Source of the DNA: an uncultured Opitutales bacterium
Lineage (GTDB): Bacteria > Verrucomicrobiota > Verrucomicrobiia > Opitutales > Intestinicryptomonadaceae
Length of the DNA: 64,000 nt
NCBI GenBank assembly: GCA_900545705.1
Contig: URAK01000008.1
Location: 76,980-140,979, forward strand
Direction: 5' to 3'
Shown: one piece after another, positions 34,143 through 41,956 of the stretch
Position numbering within the stretch: position 1 is the stretch's first letter
Layout of the letters: each line of letters opens with the position of its first letter
Made by a program: the position numbers and the translations under genes
Notes under the pieces: generated by a model
The model's input: only the letters and a program-made list of their open reading frames with translations
What the model was told of the DNA's origin: nothing
Database searches by the model: none

Positions 34143-35219
34143 CTAAATGCGCACCGTACGGTTAATCAATAGAAAATCGGCCGCGACAATCGCCGCCATT
34201 GCCTCGACTATTGGAACCGCGCGCGGCAATACGCACGGATCGTGGCGCCCGCGCCCTATTACCTTTGCGGGTTTGAGCTCGCGCGAGACAGTGTCCTGCT
34301 CTTTGGCAATCGTTGCGGTGGGCTTGAATGCCACCCTGAAATCAACGGGCGCCCCTGACGTAATCCCGCCAAGCACGCCGCCCGCGCGGTTCGATGCAAC
34401 CGACACTCTTCCGCTTTCGTCGAGGCAAAAAGCGTCGTTGTGCTGCGAGCCGAACATGCGTGTAGCCGCAAATCCAGCTCCTATTTCAAAACCCTTTGTC
34501 GCCGGCATTGAAAGCATGGCCTTTGCGAGCTCCGCTTCGAACCTGTCGAATACGGGGTCTCCAAGCCCTACGGGGAGCCCCTCTATCCTGCACCTTACGA
34601 CGCCGCCTACACTGTCGCCTTCCGATCTCGCCTTTTTTATAAATTCAATCATTTTGTCGGCGGTTTGCTTATGCGGGCACCTCACGGGAGAAGACTCAAT
34701 CTCTTCGGCGGAGGGCGTCTCTGACACTGCGGGCATTGTTATTGCGTGCACGCTTTCGACCCACGCTCGTATTGCGACGCTTTCGCCCAAAATCTTGCGC
34801 GCAACCGCGCCAGCCGCAACGCGCCCTATTGTCTCGCGCGCCGAGCTTCTGCCGCCTCCGCGCGGATCGCGGAAACCGTATTTCATATCGTAAGTGAAGT
34901 CTGCATGCGACGGCCTCCACAATTTTGCAATCTCGGAATAATCGCCGGGGCGCTGGTCGAGATTTTCAACCATTACGCAAATTGGGGATCCGAGTGTTTT
35001 TCCTTCGTAAACGCCTGACAGTATACGGCAAGTGTCAGACTCCTTGCGCAGGGTTGAAATCGTACTCTGCCCCGGGCGGCGGCGGTCAAGCTGTGCCTGT
35101 ATGTCGGCCTCGGAAAGCTCTATGCCCGACGGGCAGCCGTCAATAACGCAACCTACTGCCGCCCCATGGCTTTCGCCAAAGGTGGCGACTCTGAATATTT
35201 TACCGAATATATTTCCCAT
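34143..35219 (-). CDS. aroC: Chorismate synthase
   Basis: A 358-residue flavin-dependent enzyme that makes chorismate from 5-enolpyruvylshikimate 3-phosphate. Diagnostic segments are G-E-S-H-G-A-A-V-G-C-V-I-D-G-C-P-S-G, R-R-R-P-G-Q, and R-P-G-D-Y near the middle. D-P-R-G-G-G-R-S-S-A-R-E-T appears after the substrate loop. It is first in the leftward run aroC-(G3E-like)-hisC-hisB-hisH. A dyad at 35232-35242 lies just upstream. Confidence 0.98.
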   Translation of the reverse strand: MGNIFGKIFRVATFGESHGAAVGCVIDGCPSGIELSEADIQAQLDRRRPGQSTISTLRKESDTCRILSGVYEGKTLGSPICVMVENLDQRPGDYSEIAKLWRPSHADFTYDMKYGFRDPRGGGRSSARETIGRVAAGAVARKILGESVAIRAWVESVHAITMPAVSETPSAEEIESSPVRCPHKQTADKMIEFIKKARSEGDSVGGVVRCRIEGLPVGLGDPVFDRFEAELAKAMLSMPATKGFEIGAGFAATRMFGSQHNDAFCLDESGRVSVASNRAGGVLGGITSGAPVDFRVAFKPTATIAKEQDTVSRELKPAKVIGRGRHDPCVLPRAVPIVEAMAAIVAADFLLINRTVRI

Positions 35220-35231
35220 TATGCCGCAAAC

Positions 35232-35242
35232 GTTAGACTAAC
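35232..35242. promoter_or_regulatory. Short perfect dyad upstream of aroC
   Basis: GTTAG-A-CTAAC is a perfect 5-bp inverted repeat, 12 bases upstream of the aroC start, sharing arms with the dyads near 30475. Short dyads occur by chance, so its role is only suggested. Confidence 0.3.
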
Positions 35243-35394
35243 TTTTAGCATAATTCAACAAATCTCTTTCCCTATAAATCCGTATTTTTCAACCCATATG
35301 TGCGCCGCCGCGCCCGGCATTGTCCGACGGCAGGATTTTACCTAACAAATAAACCGATCGATTTTTTAATAATAAATTATTTTCTCATTGCGGC

Positions 35395-35430
35395 GCAAAA
35401 AAACGCGAGGCCGCTTTTGGCAGACTCGCG
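35395..35430 (-). terminator. Rho-independent terminator after the PEP-CTERM gene
   Basis: A two-part stem: outer arms CGCGAG/CTCGCG (35404-35409 with 35425-35430) and inner GCC/GGC, followed on the minus strand by a T run. It lies 21 bases past the stop codon. Confidence 0.8.
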
Positions 35431-35451
35431 CCGGATTTCATTAAATAACCG

Positions 35452-36549
35452 CTATTTTCTGCGGCGAACAACTACCGCCGCAAACGCAAGAAGCCCCAAT
35501 GCCGCCGCTACCATAGACGGTTCGGGAACAACCGTAAGTATCAGGTTTTGGCCGTCCCAAGCTATATCGTAGTTGACTCCGTATGCGTCCAAGATGTCGG
35601 TACGCAAATCAAAGTCTTCAAGAGAGCCCGCATCGGCAAATCCTTCCGACCACTCGTCCGCCCAAAATATCTTATATTCTCCTGCCGATAAATTATCCGC
35701 ATTCAAAATTCCAAAATCAACGGTTATAACTTCCGTGTCGTTTTTCTTTGTCGTACCAAACGAATATATTGCAGTTCCGTCGGTCTTTAACTTGCCGACG
35801 TTCAGCGTCATCTTCAGGTCGCCCTTTGTGTTTGTCATAACGGTAGATGCAAAGTCGGTGCTATACGCATACATATTGACGCTTATATCGAGCACATCCC
35901 GTATGTTCAATGTATCAGCACTAATGCTGTCTATAAAACCATCATACGCCCCTAAATCTAAATTTACCCCGCCTTGTTGGGGTGGAGTAATAGTTATAGT
36001 TCCTCCAACATTTATATTTACGCTTCCAGCGGTTGTCTTTTTTAAATACATGTGCGCTATCTGAGACAATGTCAGACTGCTAAGATTTAAGTCTATATTT
36101 TCGGCATCTTCAAATTGAATTGTCATAATATTATTTATGCGCGCATTCATTGCGCCCGCCGTAAAACTTTCCGTAAATTTAAATACAGTCGACTCGGTGA
36201 CTGTCGTTCCAAATGAGACAGACCCGTCGGATTGCAACTCGCCCATTACCCACCGCTTTAACAGCACTGTTGACGAAGATGTTATCTGCTGAGACTGGTC
36301 GGCTCCTATCGCACCGCTTGCGTATTTTCCCTTGTCAGTAGGTATTCTGTCGTCGGTTCCAACAGGAAACACCCTAAAATTCCAGTCGTCGCCGCCACTG
36401 TCGTAAGTGGATAAGTACGTCCATTGGCTTCTGTCGCTCAAATTCGCGGGATTTCCCGTTCCCATGAACAAAAAAGCGTCTGCACCGTAAATTGCAAAAG
36501 GCGAAATGAAAAGACTGAGAAGGGTAAATATATGTAATCTCGTTTTCAT
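35452..36549 (-). CDS. Secreted protein with a C-terminal PEP-CTERM sorting signal
   Basis: About 365 residues from the ATG at 36549, where a signal peptide starts (M-K-T-R-L-H-I-F, cut near I-Y-G). A longer frame from 36606 adds an unlikely polar extension. The C-terminus has the exosortase signal V-P-E-P-S followed by a hydrophobic helix and R-R-R-K. The middle is Ser/Thr/Asn-rich with repeated beta-type segments (S-L-T-L-S-Q-I, V-N-I-N-V-G-G-T-I-T-I) and no known catalytic motif. PEP-CTERM proteins are sorted to the cell surface or matrix by an exosortase, which must be encoded elsewhere. Its cargo function is unknown. Confidence 0.85.
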   Translation of the reverse strand: MKTRLHIFTLLSLFISPFAIYGADAFLFMGTGNPANLSDRSQWTYLSTYDSGGDDWNFRVFPVGTDDRIPTDKGKYASGAIGADQSQQITSSSTVLLKRWVMGELQSDGSVSFGTTVTESTVFKFTESFTAGAMNARINNIMTIQFEDAENIDLNLSSLTLSQIAHMYLKKTTAGSVNINVGGTITITPPQQGGVNLDLGAYDGFIDSISADTLNIRDVLDISVNMYAYSTDFASTVMTNTKGDLKMTLNVGKLKTDGTAIYSFGTTKKNDTEVITVDFGILNADNLSAGEYKIFWADEWSEGFADAGSLEDFDLRTDILDAYGVNYDIAWDGQNLILTVVPEPSMVAAALGLLAFAAVVVRRRK

Positions 36550-36752
36550 AAAATTTATTCTAGATGTTTTTTCTAATTTTGCAATAAATTTCTCAATATA
36601 TAGCACTAAAAAAATTTAAGCCAATTCAAAGGGGTTAACTTGCCTATTTTAAAAATCTTAAAAAAGAAAAAAACACCATGTTCACAAACGCCAAACAGCG
36701 CCCCTAAACCGCATAAAAAATACCCAAACTACAATAAAAAAACCGCCGCCGC

Positions 36753-38393
36753 TCAGTCGCCTGCCGCAAGCTTTGAAAGCTTTTTCAAATCGAGCTTCCC
36801 GCTCGGCAATAACGGTATTTTGTCCGTGCGAACAAGATGCTTCGGCATCCATAGGTTGCTTATGCCCGCGCGCCTGAGCGCCTCCTTCGCCTCTGCGAGA
36901 GTTATATCGACAGCGGCGACAAGCACTATCGCCTCGCCCTTCCCCTCGTCCAGCCTAGAAGATATCGCAAGCGACGGCACGTCAGAACCGGCGTATCCCA
37001 ACTGCGCGTTCAAGGCGGCCTCGACAGTCGCGTGCGGAACCATCTCGCCGCCTATTTTAGAAAAGCGCGAAAGCCTGCCGTCTATGTACAGGAATCCGTC
37101 CGAATCCAAGCGGGACAAGTCGCCGGTCACAAGCCAGCCGTCCACAAGAGCAGCATTTGTCGCTTCGGGGTTGTCGAGGTAGCCGGCAAATATATTCGCC
37201 CCCTTCAAAGCAAGCAAGCCCCTCATTCCAAACGGTAGCGGCTTCAAAGTTGAGGCGTCGAGTATCTTGGCAGACATTCCGGGAAACAATTTCCCAATTG
37301 ACCCCTTGCGGGCGCCGGTGGAATACCACCCAAAATCGCGCTCAGGCAAATTAACTCCAACCACAGGTGTCGCCTCGGTAAGCCCGTAGCCCTCACGGTA
37401 AGTGTCGCCAAACTTACTGTTCCAAAGCTCGTGGAAACCGTTTGGAGTCTTTTCCGCGCCGGCAACCGCCTTGCGTATTGTCGCCATATCCTCCGCATTC
37501 GCGTGCTTTATGTACGCCCTGAAAAACGTCGGGCTTCCTATAATAGCCGTAGCACCTGTTTCCTTCACAGCGCGCACATTGCTTTTTATGTCGAGCGGGC
37601 TTGCCAAAGACACTGTCCTCTGACCCTCTATCGCCATATACCACACTTCAAACAGCAGCCCGAAACTATGGAATATCGGCAGGTTCGCAAGAAGTATGTC
37701 GTCGCTATCAAATAGTCCGCACAGTTTTGTCTGCAAGCAGTTGGCGATTATGTTGCGCTCAGTAAGTATCGCAGCTTTCGGCGCGCCCTCGCTGCCGCTC
37801 GTAAACGCGAGCGTCCCCTCTTTCTTTGGGTCCGTCGAGTTTTCGGAAATTCCAAAATGCGACAATATGTCGGCCGGATTGCCCTTTGCGGCCGCCTCCC
37901 TCCACATATCGAGCCTCTCCTGCGGTATCTGCGCGAGCATCTGGGAGGCGTCCATAACTTTCTGCGACCACGGAAATGCGGGGTTTGCCTTCGATATTTT
38001 TGCGCTGTACGGAAGCGCCGTTATCATTTCCCTTATCTTTGCCGTAGCCACGCAACTTGCGGCCGCGACGGGTCCGAGCGTAAAATTCAAATTTACGGGA
38101 GTTATCCCGGACAGCACGCATGCATAGTTTACAACGCAAGCTATAAACGACGGCGGTATCGCTATCCCGAGCCTTCCGCCGAGGCTCTCCGCGCGCAACA
38201 CCTCTGCGAGCGCGCACGACGCCGCGAGCAAATCCGCGCCGCTGTAATTCTTTGCGCCTCCGGAAAAATCGCACAAGAGGGGCTTTTGGGCGTTTTCGCA
38301 AAGCCCGCGAACCACCGCATAGGCAAGCGTCTTTCCAAGCTCGCCGCGGCGTTCAAAGACTTCATACCCCATATCGACAATATCCGCGCTCAT
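36753..38393 (-). CDS. AMP-forming acyl-CoA/acyl-ACP synthetase
   Basis: A 546-residue ANL-superfamily enzyme. The P-loop is T-S-G-S-E-G-A-P-K-A-A-I-L-T. Later motifs are Y-G-L-T-E-A-T-P-V, W-L-V-T-G-D-L-S-R-L-D and the C-terminal catalytic lysine in P-L-L-P-S-G-K-L-D-L-K-K-L. It activates a carboxylic acid as an acyl-AMP and transfers it to CoA or ACP. The order of motifs resembles the synthetase half of Aas-type lysophospholipid recycling proteins, but the acyltransferase half is absent here. The substrate cannot be named. It is flanked by a divergent enolase gene and a PEP-CTERM gene on the same strand. Confidence 0.85.
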   Translation of the reverse strand: MSADIVDMGYEVFERRGELGKTLAYAVVRGLCENAQKPLLCDFSGGAKNYSGADLLAASCALAEVLRAESLGGRLGIAIPPSFIACVVNYACVLSGITPVNLNFTLGPVAAASCVATAKIREMITALPYSAKISKANPAFPWSQKVMDASQMLAQIPQERLDMWREAAAKGNPADILSHFGISENSTDPKKEGTLAFTSGSEGAPKAAILTERNIIANCLQTKLCGLFDSDDILLANLPIFHSFGLLFEVWYMAIEGQRTVSLASPLDIKSNVRAVKETGATAIIGSPTFFRAYIKHANAEDMATIRKAVAGAEKTPNGFHELWNSKFGDTYREGYGLTEATPVVGVNLPERDFGWYSTGARKGSIGKLFPGMSAKILDASTLKPLPFGMRGLLALKGANIFAGYLDNPEATNAALVDGWLVTGDLSRLDSDGFLYIDGRLSRFSKIGGEMVPHATVEAALNAQLGYAGSDVPSLAISSRLDEGKGEAIVLVAAVDITLAEAKEALRRAGISNLWMPKHLVRTDKIPLLPSGKLDLKKLSKLAAGD

Positions 38394-38586
38394 ATTCCAC
38401 TATCAATTAACCCGAGTCCCGCGATTGTCAATACTTAGAAAAGACTTACTGCCAAAACTCCCGCGACTCCCTTGATAAAACGCGCCCATCCACCAAGAAA
38501 AAGAATTTCCGCAAATCTTTCGCCCGTGCCAAAAAACTCGCGCGCCTATAAAAGACGGAGAACTTTCCGATAAATAAAATGTCTTT

Positions 38587-39879
38587 ATGATTATGACTAA
38601 TATAGAAGAAATACGCGCGCGGGAAATAATAGATTCCCGCGGAAACCCAACAGTTGAAGCTTTCGTGCGACTAACGGGAGGCGCAGAGGGAGTGGCGTCC
38701 GTCCCTTCGGGTGCATCGACTGGCGAATTTGAAGCGGTAGAGCTGAGGGACGGCGGCGGAGCAAAATCGCGCGGGCGCTTCGGCGGGCTTGGAGTCCTCA
38801 AAGCCGTTTCAAACGTAAACGGCGAAATATTCGACGCCCTGCGCGGAATGGACGCTCTCGACCAAATCGGCATAGACAATAAGATGATAGCCCTCGACGG
38901 CACAAAAAACAAGGCAAGGCTCGGCGCAAACGCAATTTTATCCGTGTCTATGGCGGCGGCAAAAGCGGCGGCAAACGCCGTGCGGCTTCCGCTATTCAAA
39001 TACCTTGGAGGCTTCTACGCGCGCACTTTGCCGCTGCCTATGATGAATATCGTAAACGGAGGCGCGCACTCGGACGCCCCAATCGACATTCAAGAATTTA
39101 TGATAGTTCCCAAAGGCGCGCGCTCCATGCGCGAAGCCGTCCAAATGGGAGCGGAAGTTTTCCACTCACTCAAAAAAGTTCTCAAAGCGCGCGGTCTTTC
39201 GACGGCAGTCGGCGACGAAGGCGGCTTCGCTCCCAATTTCAAAAGCGCCGACGACGCCCTCGAATCAATGGCGAAGGCCTCCAAAGATGCCGGATACAAA
39301 TTCGGCAGCGACATCGTAGTGGCCCTCGACATAGCTTCAAGCGAGTTTTACGACGCCAAGAAAAAAACCTACACCTTTAAAAAATCGGACTCCTCCGTCA
39401 GAAATTCGGAAGGCATGGTCGAATACATATCGCAGCTCAAATCGAAATATCCGATATGGTCGGTCGAGGACGGCTGCGCGGAATCGGATTGGGAGGGCTG
39501 GAAGAAATTGACCGGCGCCCTCGGAAAGACGACGCAGCTCGTGGGCGACGACCTGTTCGTCACCAACCCAAAATTTCTCGAAAAGGGGATTAAGCTTGGC
39601 GTCGCAAACGCCGTATTGGTGAAGGTAAACCAGATAGGCACCCTGACCGAGACTTTTAAGACGGTCGAGACCGCCAAACGCGCGGGGTACGCCACCATAA
39701 TATCCCACCGCTCTGGAGAAACCGAAGACACCACAATAGCCGATATTGCTGTAGCGGTAAATGCCGGACAAATAAAGACAGGCTCCATGAGCAGATCCGA
39801 CAGGACCGCAAAATACAACCGCCTGATGCTAATAGAAGACATTCTCGGCCCGGACGCCGAATTTGGAATAGGCCAATAA
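38587..39879 (+). CDS. eno: Enolase
   Basis: A 430-residue glycolytic enzyme converting 2-phosphoglycerate to phosphoenolpyruvate. Motifs are I-D-S-R-G-N-P-T-V-E, G-A-S-T-G-E-F-E, G-D-E-G-G-F-A-P-N-F (catalytic glutamate), V-L-V-K-V-N-Q-I-G-T-L-T-E (catalytic lysine) and S-H-R-S-G-E-T-E-D. Another ATG two codons downstream (38593) may be the true start, since neither has a Shine-Dalgarno sequence. It is an isolated rightward gene, divergent from the acyl-CoA synthetase. Confidence 0.98.
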   Translation: MIMTNIEEIRAREIIDSRGNPTVEAFVRLTGGAEGVASVPSGASTGEFEAVELRDGGGAKSRGRFGGLGVLKAVSNVNGEIFDALRGMDALDQIGIDNKMIALDGTKNKARLGANAILSVSMAAAKAAANAVRLPLFKYLGGFYARTLPLPMMNIVNGGAHSDAPIDIQEFMIVPKGARSMREAVQMGAEVFHSLKKVLKARGLSTAVGDEGGFAPNFKSADDALESMAKASKDAGYKFGSDIVVALDIASSEFYDAKKKTYTFKKSDSSVRNSEGMVEYISQLKSKYPIWSVEDGCAESDWEGWKKLTGALGKTTQLVGDDLFVTNPKFLEKGIKLGVANAVLVKVNQIGTLTETFKTVETAKRAGYATIISHRSGETEDTTIADIAVAVNAGQIKTGSMSRSDRTAKYNRLMLIEDILGPDAEFGIGQ

Positions 39880-40015
39880 TTTTGCGGCCGCAAAAAATTC
39901 TTACCGGCGGGGCGGAGCTTATCCGCCCTTTTTGCTTTTTATGCGTGAATATTGGCGCAAATGTAAGTTTGCTTTTCCACAAAGTCGGATTTTGAGGGCA
40001 AAGCCGCAAAAATCT

Positions 40016-40768
40016 TCAAAGAACCATAATAATAGTGCCCACAACAGTGGAGAGCACAACAAGCGCGCGGAAGAATTTTTCTGGAACAATATTTACGAGG
40101 CGCACCCCAAGAATTGCCCCAATAAATATGAAAGGTATGCCGCACGCCCCCGCCTTCAAAGCCAGCACGCCTATATTGTCCCACGCAAAGACTTGCAGCG
40201 GTATCTTCATATAGTTTACGAGCAGGAAGAACCATGCGGAAGTTCCCACAAACGAGCGTTTCGGCAGGCCCGCCGAAAGCAGATAGACCGACATCACAGG
40301 GCCGGCGGCATTGCCTATCATTGTCGTAAACCCGCCAAGTATCCCAAACAATACTGCGCATTTTCCGGATTTTGCGATTTTCTGCGCGCGCTCCCCGCGC
40401 GCCGCAAACATCGTAATAAGGCCAATAAAAATGCAGGAAGCCATCAGTACTCCGAACCCGCGCCCCGAAACAAAAGAGTCTGCGACAAGAGCCGCGAAAA
40501 ACCCGACGACCGCACTCGGAAGGAGCTTTAAGACGAGCCGCCAGTCGGCGTCGCGCCTATAATATGCCACTGCTATCAAGTCGGCAAAGCAAAGCATCGG
40601 CAGAATAACACCCGTGGACTCCTTCGCACCGAATGCCAAGGCCATCATCGGAATAGAGACTACAACCGCCCCTTGTATTCCAGTTTTGGAAAACCCTATA
40701 AGAAGCGCGCAAAATGCAAGCGCCGCAAATTGCCAGTCCGACGAAAATATTCCGTTGTAAAATTCCAT
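40016..40768 (-). CDS. TauE/SafE-family membrane permease
   Basis: A 250-residue integral membrane protein with seven to eight hydrophobic segments, starting F-C-A-L-L-I-G-F-S-K-T-G-I-Q-G-A and later G-F-T-T-M-I-G-N-A-A-G-P-V-M-S-V-Y. These segments match the TauE/SafE family of putative sulfite, sulfoacetate or other anion exporters. No sulfur-compound genes are next to it, so its substrate is open. It points towards enolase. Confidence 0.85.
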   Translation of the reverse strand: MEFYNGIFSSDWQFAALAFCALLIGFSKTGIQGAVVVSIPMMALAFGAKESTGVILPMLCFADLIAVAYYRRDADWRLVLKLLPSAVVGFFAALVADSFVSGRGFGVLMASCIFIGLITMFAARGERAQKIAKSGKCAVLFGILGGFTTMIGNAAGPVMSVYLLSAGLPKRSFVGTSAWFFLLVNYMKIPLQVFAWDNIGVLALKAGACGIPFIFIGAILGVRLVNIVPEKFFRALVVLSTVVGTIIMVL

Positions 40769-40927
40769 TTTTTCCGATTTTTATAAAAAGGAGATTTTAC
40801 AGTCCCCTTCCGCAAAAAACGCGATATGAAAAATCAGACCGCATATTTTGCAAGGCAAAAATTTATGCGAATTTTATACGCATTTTAATGCTTGTAGAAT
40901 CAAAATTTACCAACAATATTACGGGAT

Positions 40928-41878
40928 ATGAAAAGAAGAGAATTTATTGTAAAGACCGCATTGGGCACGGCGGCGGCCACGCTGCCTTTTTCAAGAGAAC
41001 TTTTCGCCGAAGCTAAAAACGATCCCCAAAAACCCCTCGACATCGCCGCGATATTCGGCGGAACGGCCGCTGAAATGTTCGAGCGCGGAATCGCCGAAAT
41101 GGGCGGCATGGGGCGTTTCGTGAAAAAGGGCGACTCTGTCGTCATCAAGCCAAACATCGGCTGGGACCAACCGCCGGAAGTCGGCGCCAACACGGACCCT
41201 GACCTCGTGGGGCTCGTCGTAAAAAAGTGCTTCGAGGCAGGCGCAAAAGAAGTATTGTGCTTCGACCACACTTGCGGCAACGACTGGCAAAATAGATATA
41301 AGATCAGCGGCATCGCGGAAAAAGTCGAATCAAACGGCGGAAAAATGGTCGCCGGCAACGACGAATTTATGTTTGTCGACCACGACATTCCACGCGGAAA
41401 ATCGCTAAAGCACGCAAAAGTACACAAGCTTACCGTTAATCCAGATGTTTTTATAAACATTCCTGTCCTGAAACACCACGGCGGCGCGAAAATCACTTGC
41501 GCTCTCAAAAACTACATGGGCTGCATTTTCGACAGGCAATGGTGGCACCGCAACAATATGCCGCAGTGCATCGCCGACTACTCCACATACCAAAAAACCA
41601 CACTCACAATCGTTGACGCCTACCGCGTTATGCTCGAGCACGGCCCACGCGGGAAATCGCCGAAGTTTGCGCCCGTCTCCAAGTACCAGATAATATCCAC
41701 AGACATCGTCGCGGCGGACACGGCGGCAGTCCAGATTTTCGCCTCCATCGCGAAACGGCACGGAATGGGAAAGCCTTACGCACTCGACGAAATTAAGTAC
41801 ATCGCGCTCGCCGAAGAGCTTGGCGTCGGCACAACCGACCTCTCCAAGCTCAACATGAAGAGAATCTCCGTGGCGTAG
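40928..41878 (+). CDS. Tat-exported DUF362-family iron-sulfur-associated protein
   Basis: A 316-residue protein with a twin-arginine signal (M-K-R-R-E-F-I-V-K) ending near L-F-A-E. The body follows DUF362: V-V-I-K-P-N-I-G-W-D, then C-F-E-A-G-A-K-E-V-L-C-F-D-H, I-N-I-P-V-L-K-H-H-G-G-A-K-I-T-C-A-L-K-N, and S-T-D-I-V-A-A-D-T-A-A-V. Unlike many relatives it has no ferredoxin tail. The next gene, 78 bases on, is a polyferredoxin, so the pair probably works together in an electron-transfer role. DUF362 remains uncharacterised. Confidence 0.85.
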   Translation: MKRREFIVKTALGTAAATLPFSRELFAEAKNDPQKPLDIAAIFGGTAAEMFERGIAEMGGMGRFVKKGDSVVIKPNIGWDQPPEVGANTDPDLVGLVVKKCFEAGAKEVLCFDHTCGNDWQNRYKISGIAEKVESNGGKMVAGNDEFMFVDHDIPRGKSLKHAKVHKLTVNPDVFINIPVLKHHGGAKITCALKNYMGCIFDRQWWHRNNMPQCIADYSTYQKTTLTIVDAYRVMLEHGPRGKSPKFAPVSKYQIISTDIVAADTAAVQIFASIAKRHGMGKPYALDEIKYIALAEELGVGTTDLSKLNMKRISVA

Positions 41879-41956
41879 CAAAAACCTCTGGCGCGAAGAT
41901 AAAAAAACTTCGCGCCGACTTCGCCCGAAGTTTTACGCTTTACCCGCAAGATTTTT

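Noticed and set aside
34147..34893. 248-codon frame opposite aroC
   Set aside because: aroC on the other strand has intact family motifs; the antisense frame has none.
38403..38999. 198-codon frame opposite the start of enolase
   Set aside because: Low-complexity Ser/Pro/Ala-rich antisense frame with no domain.
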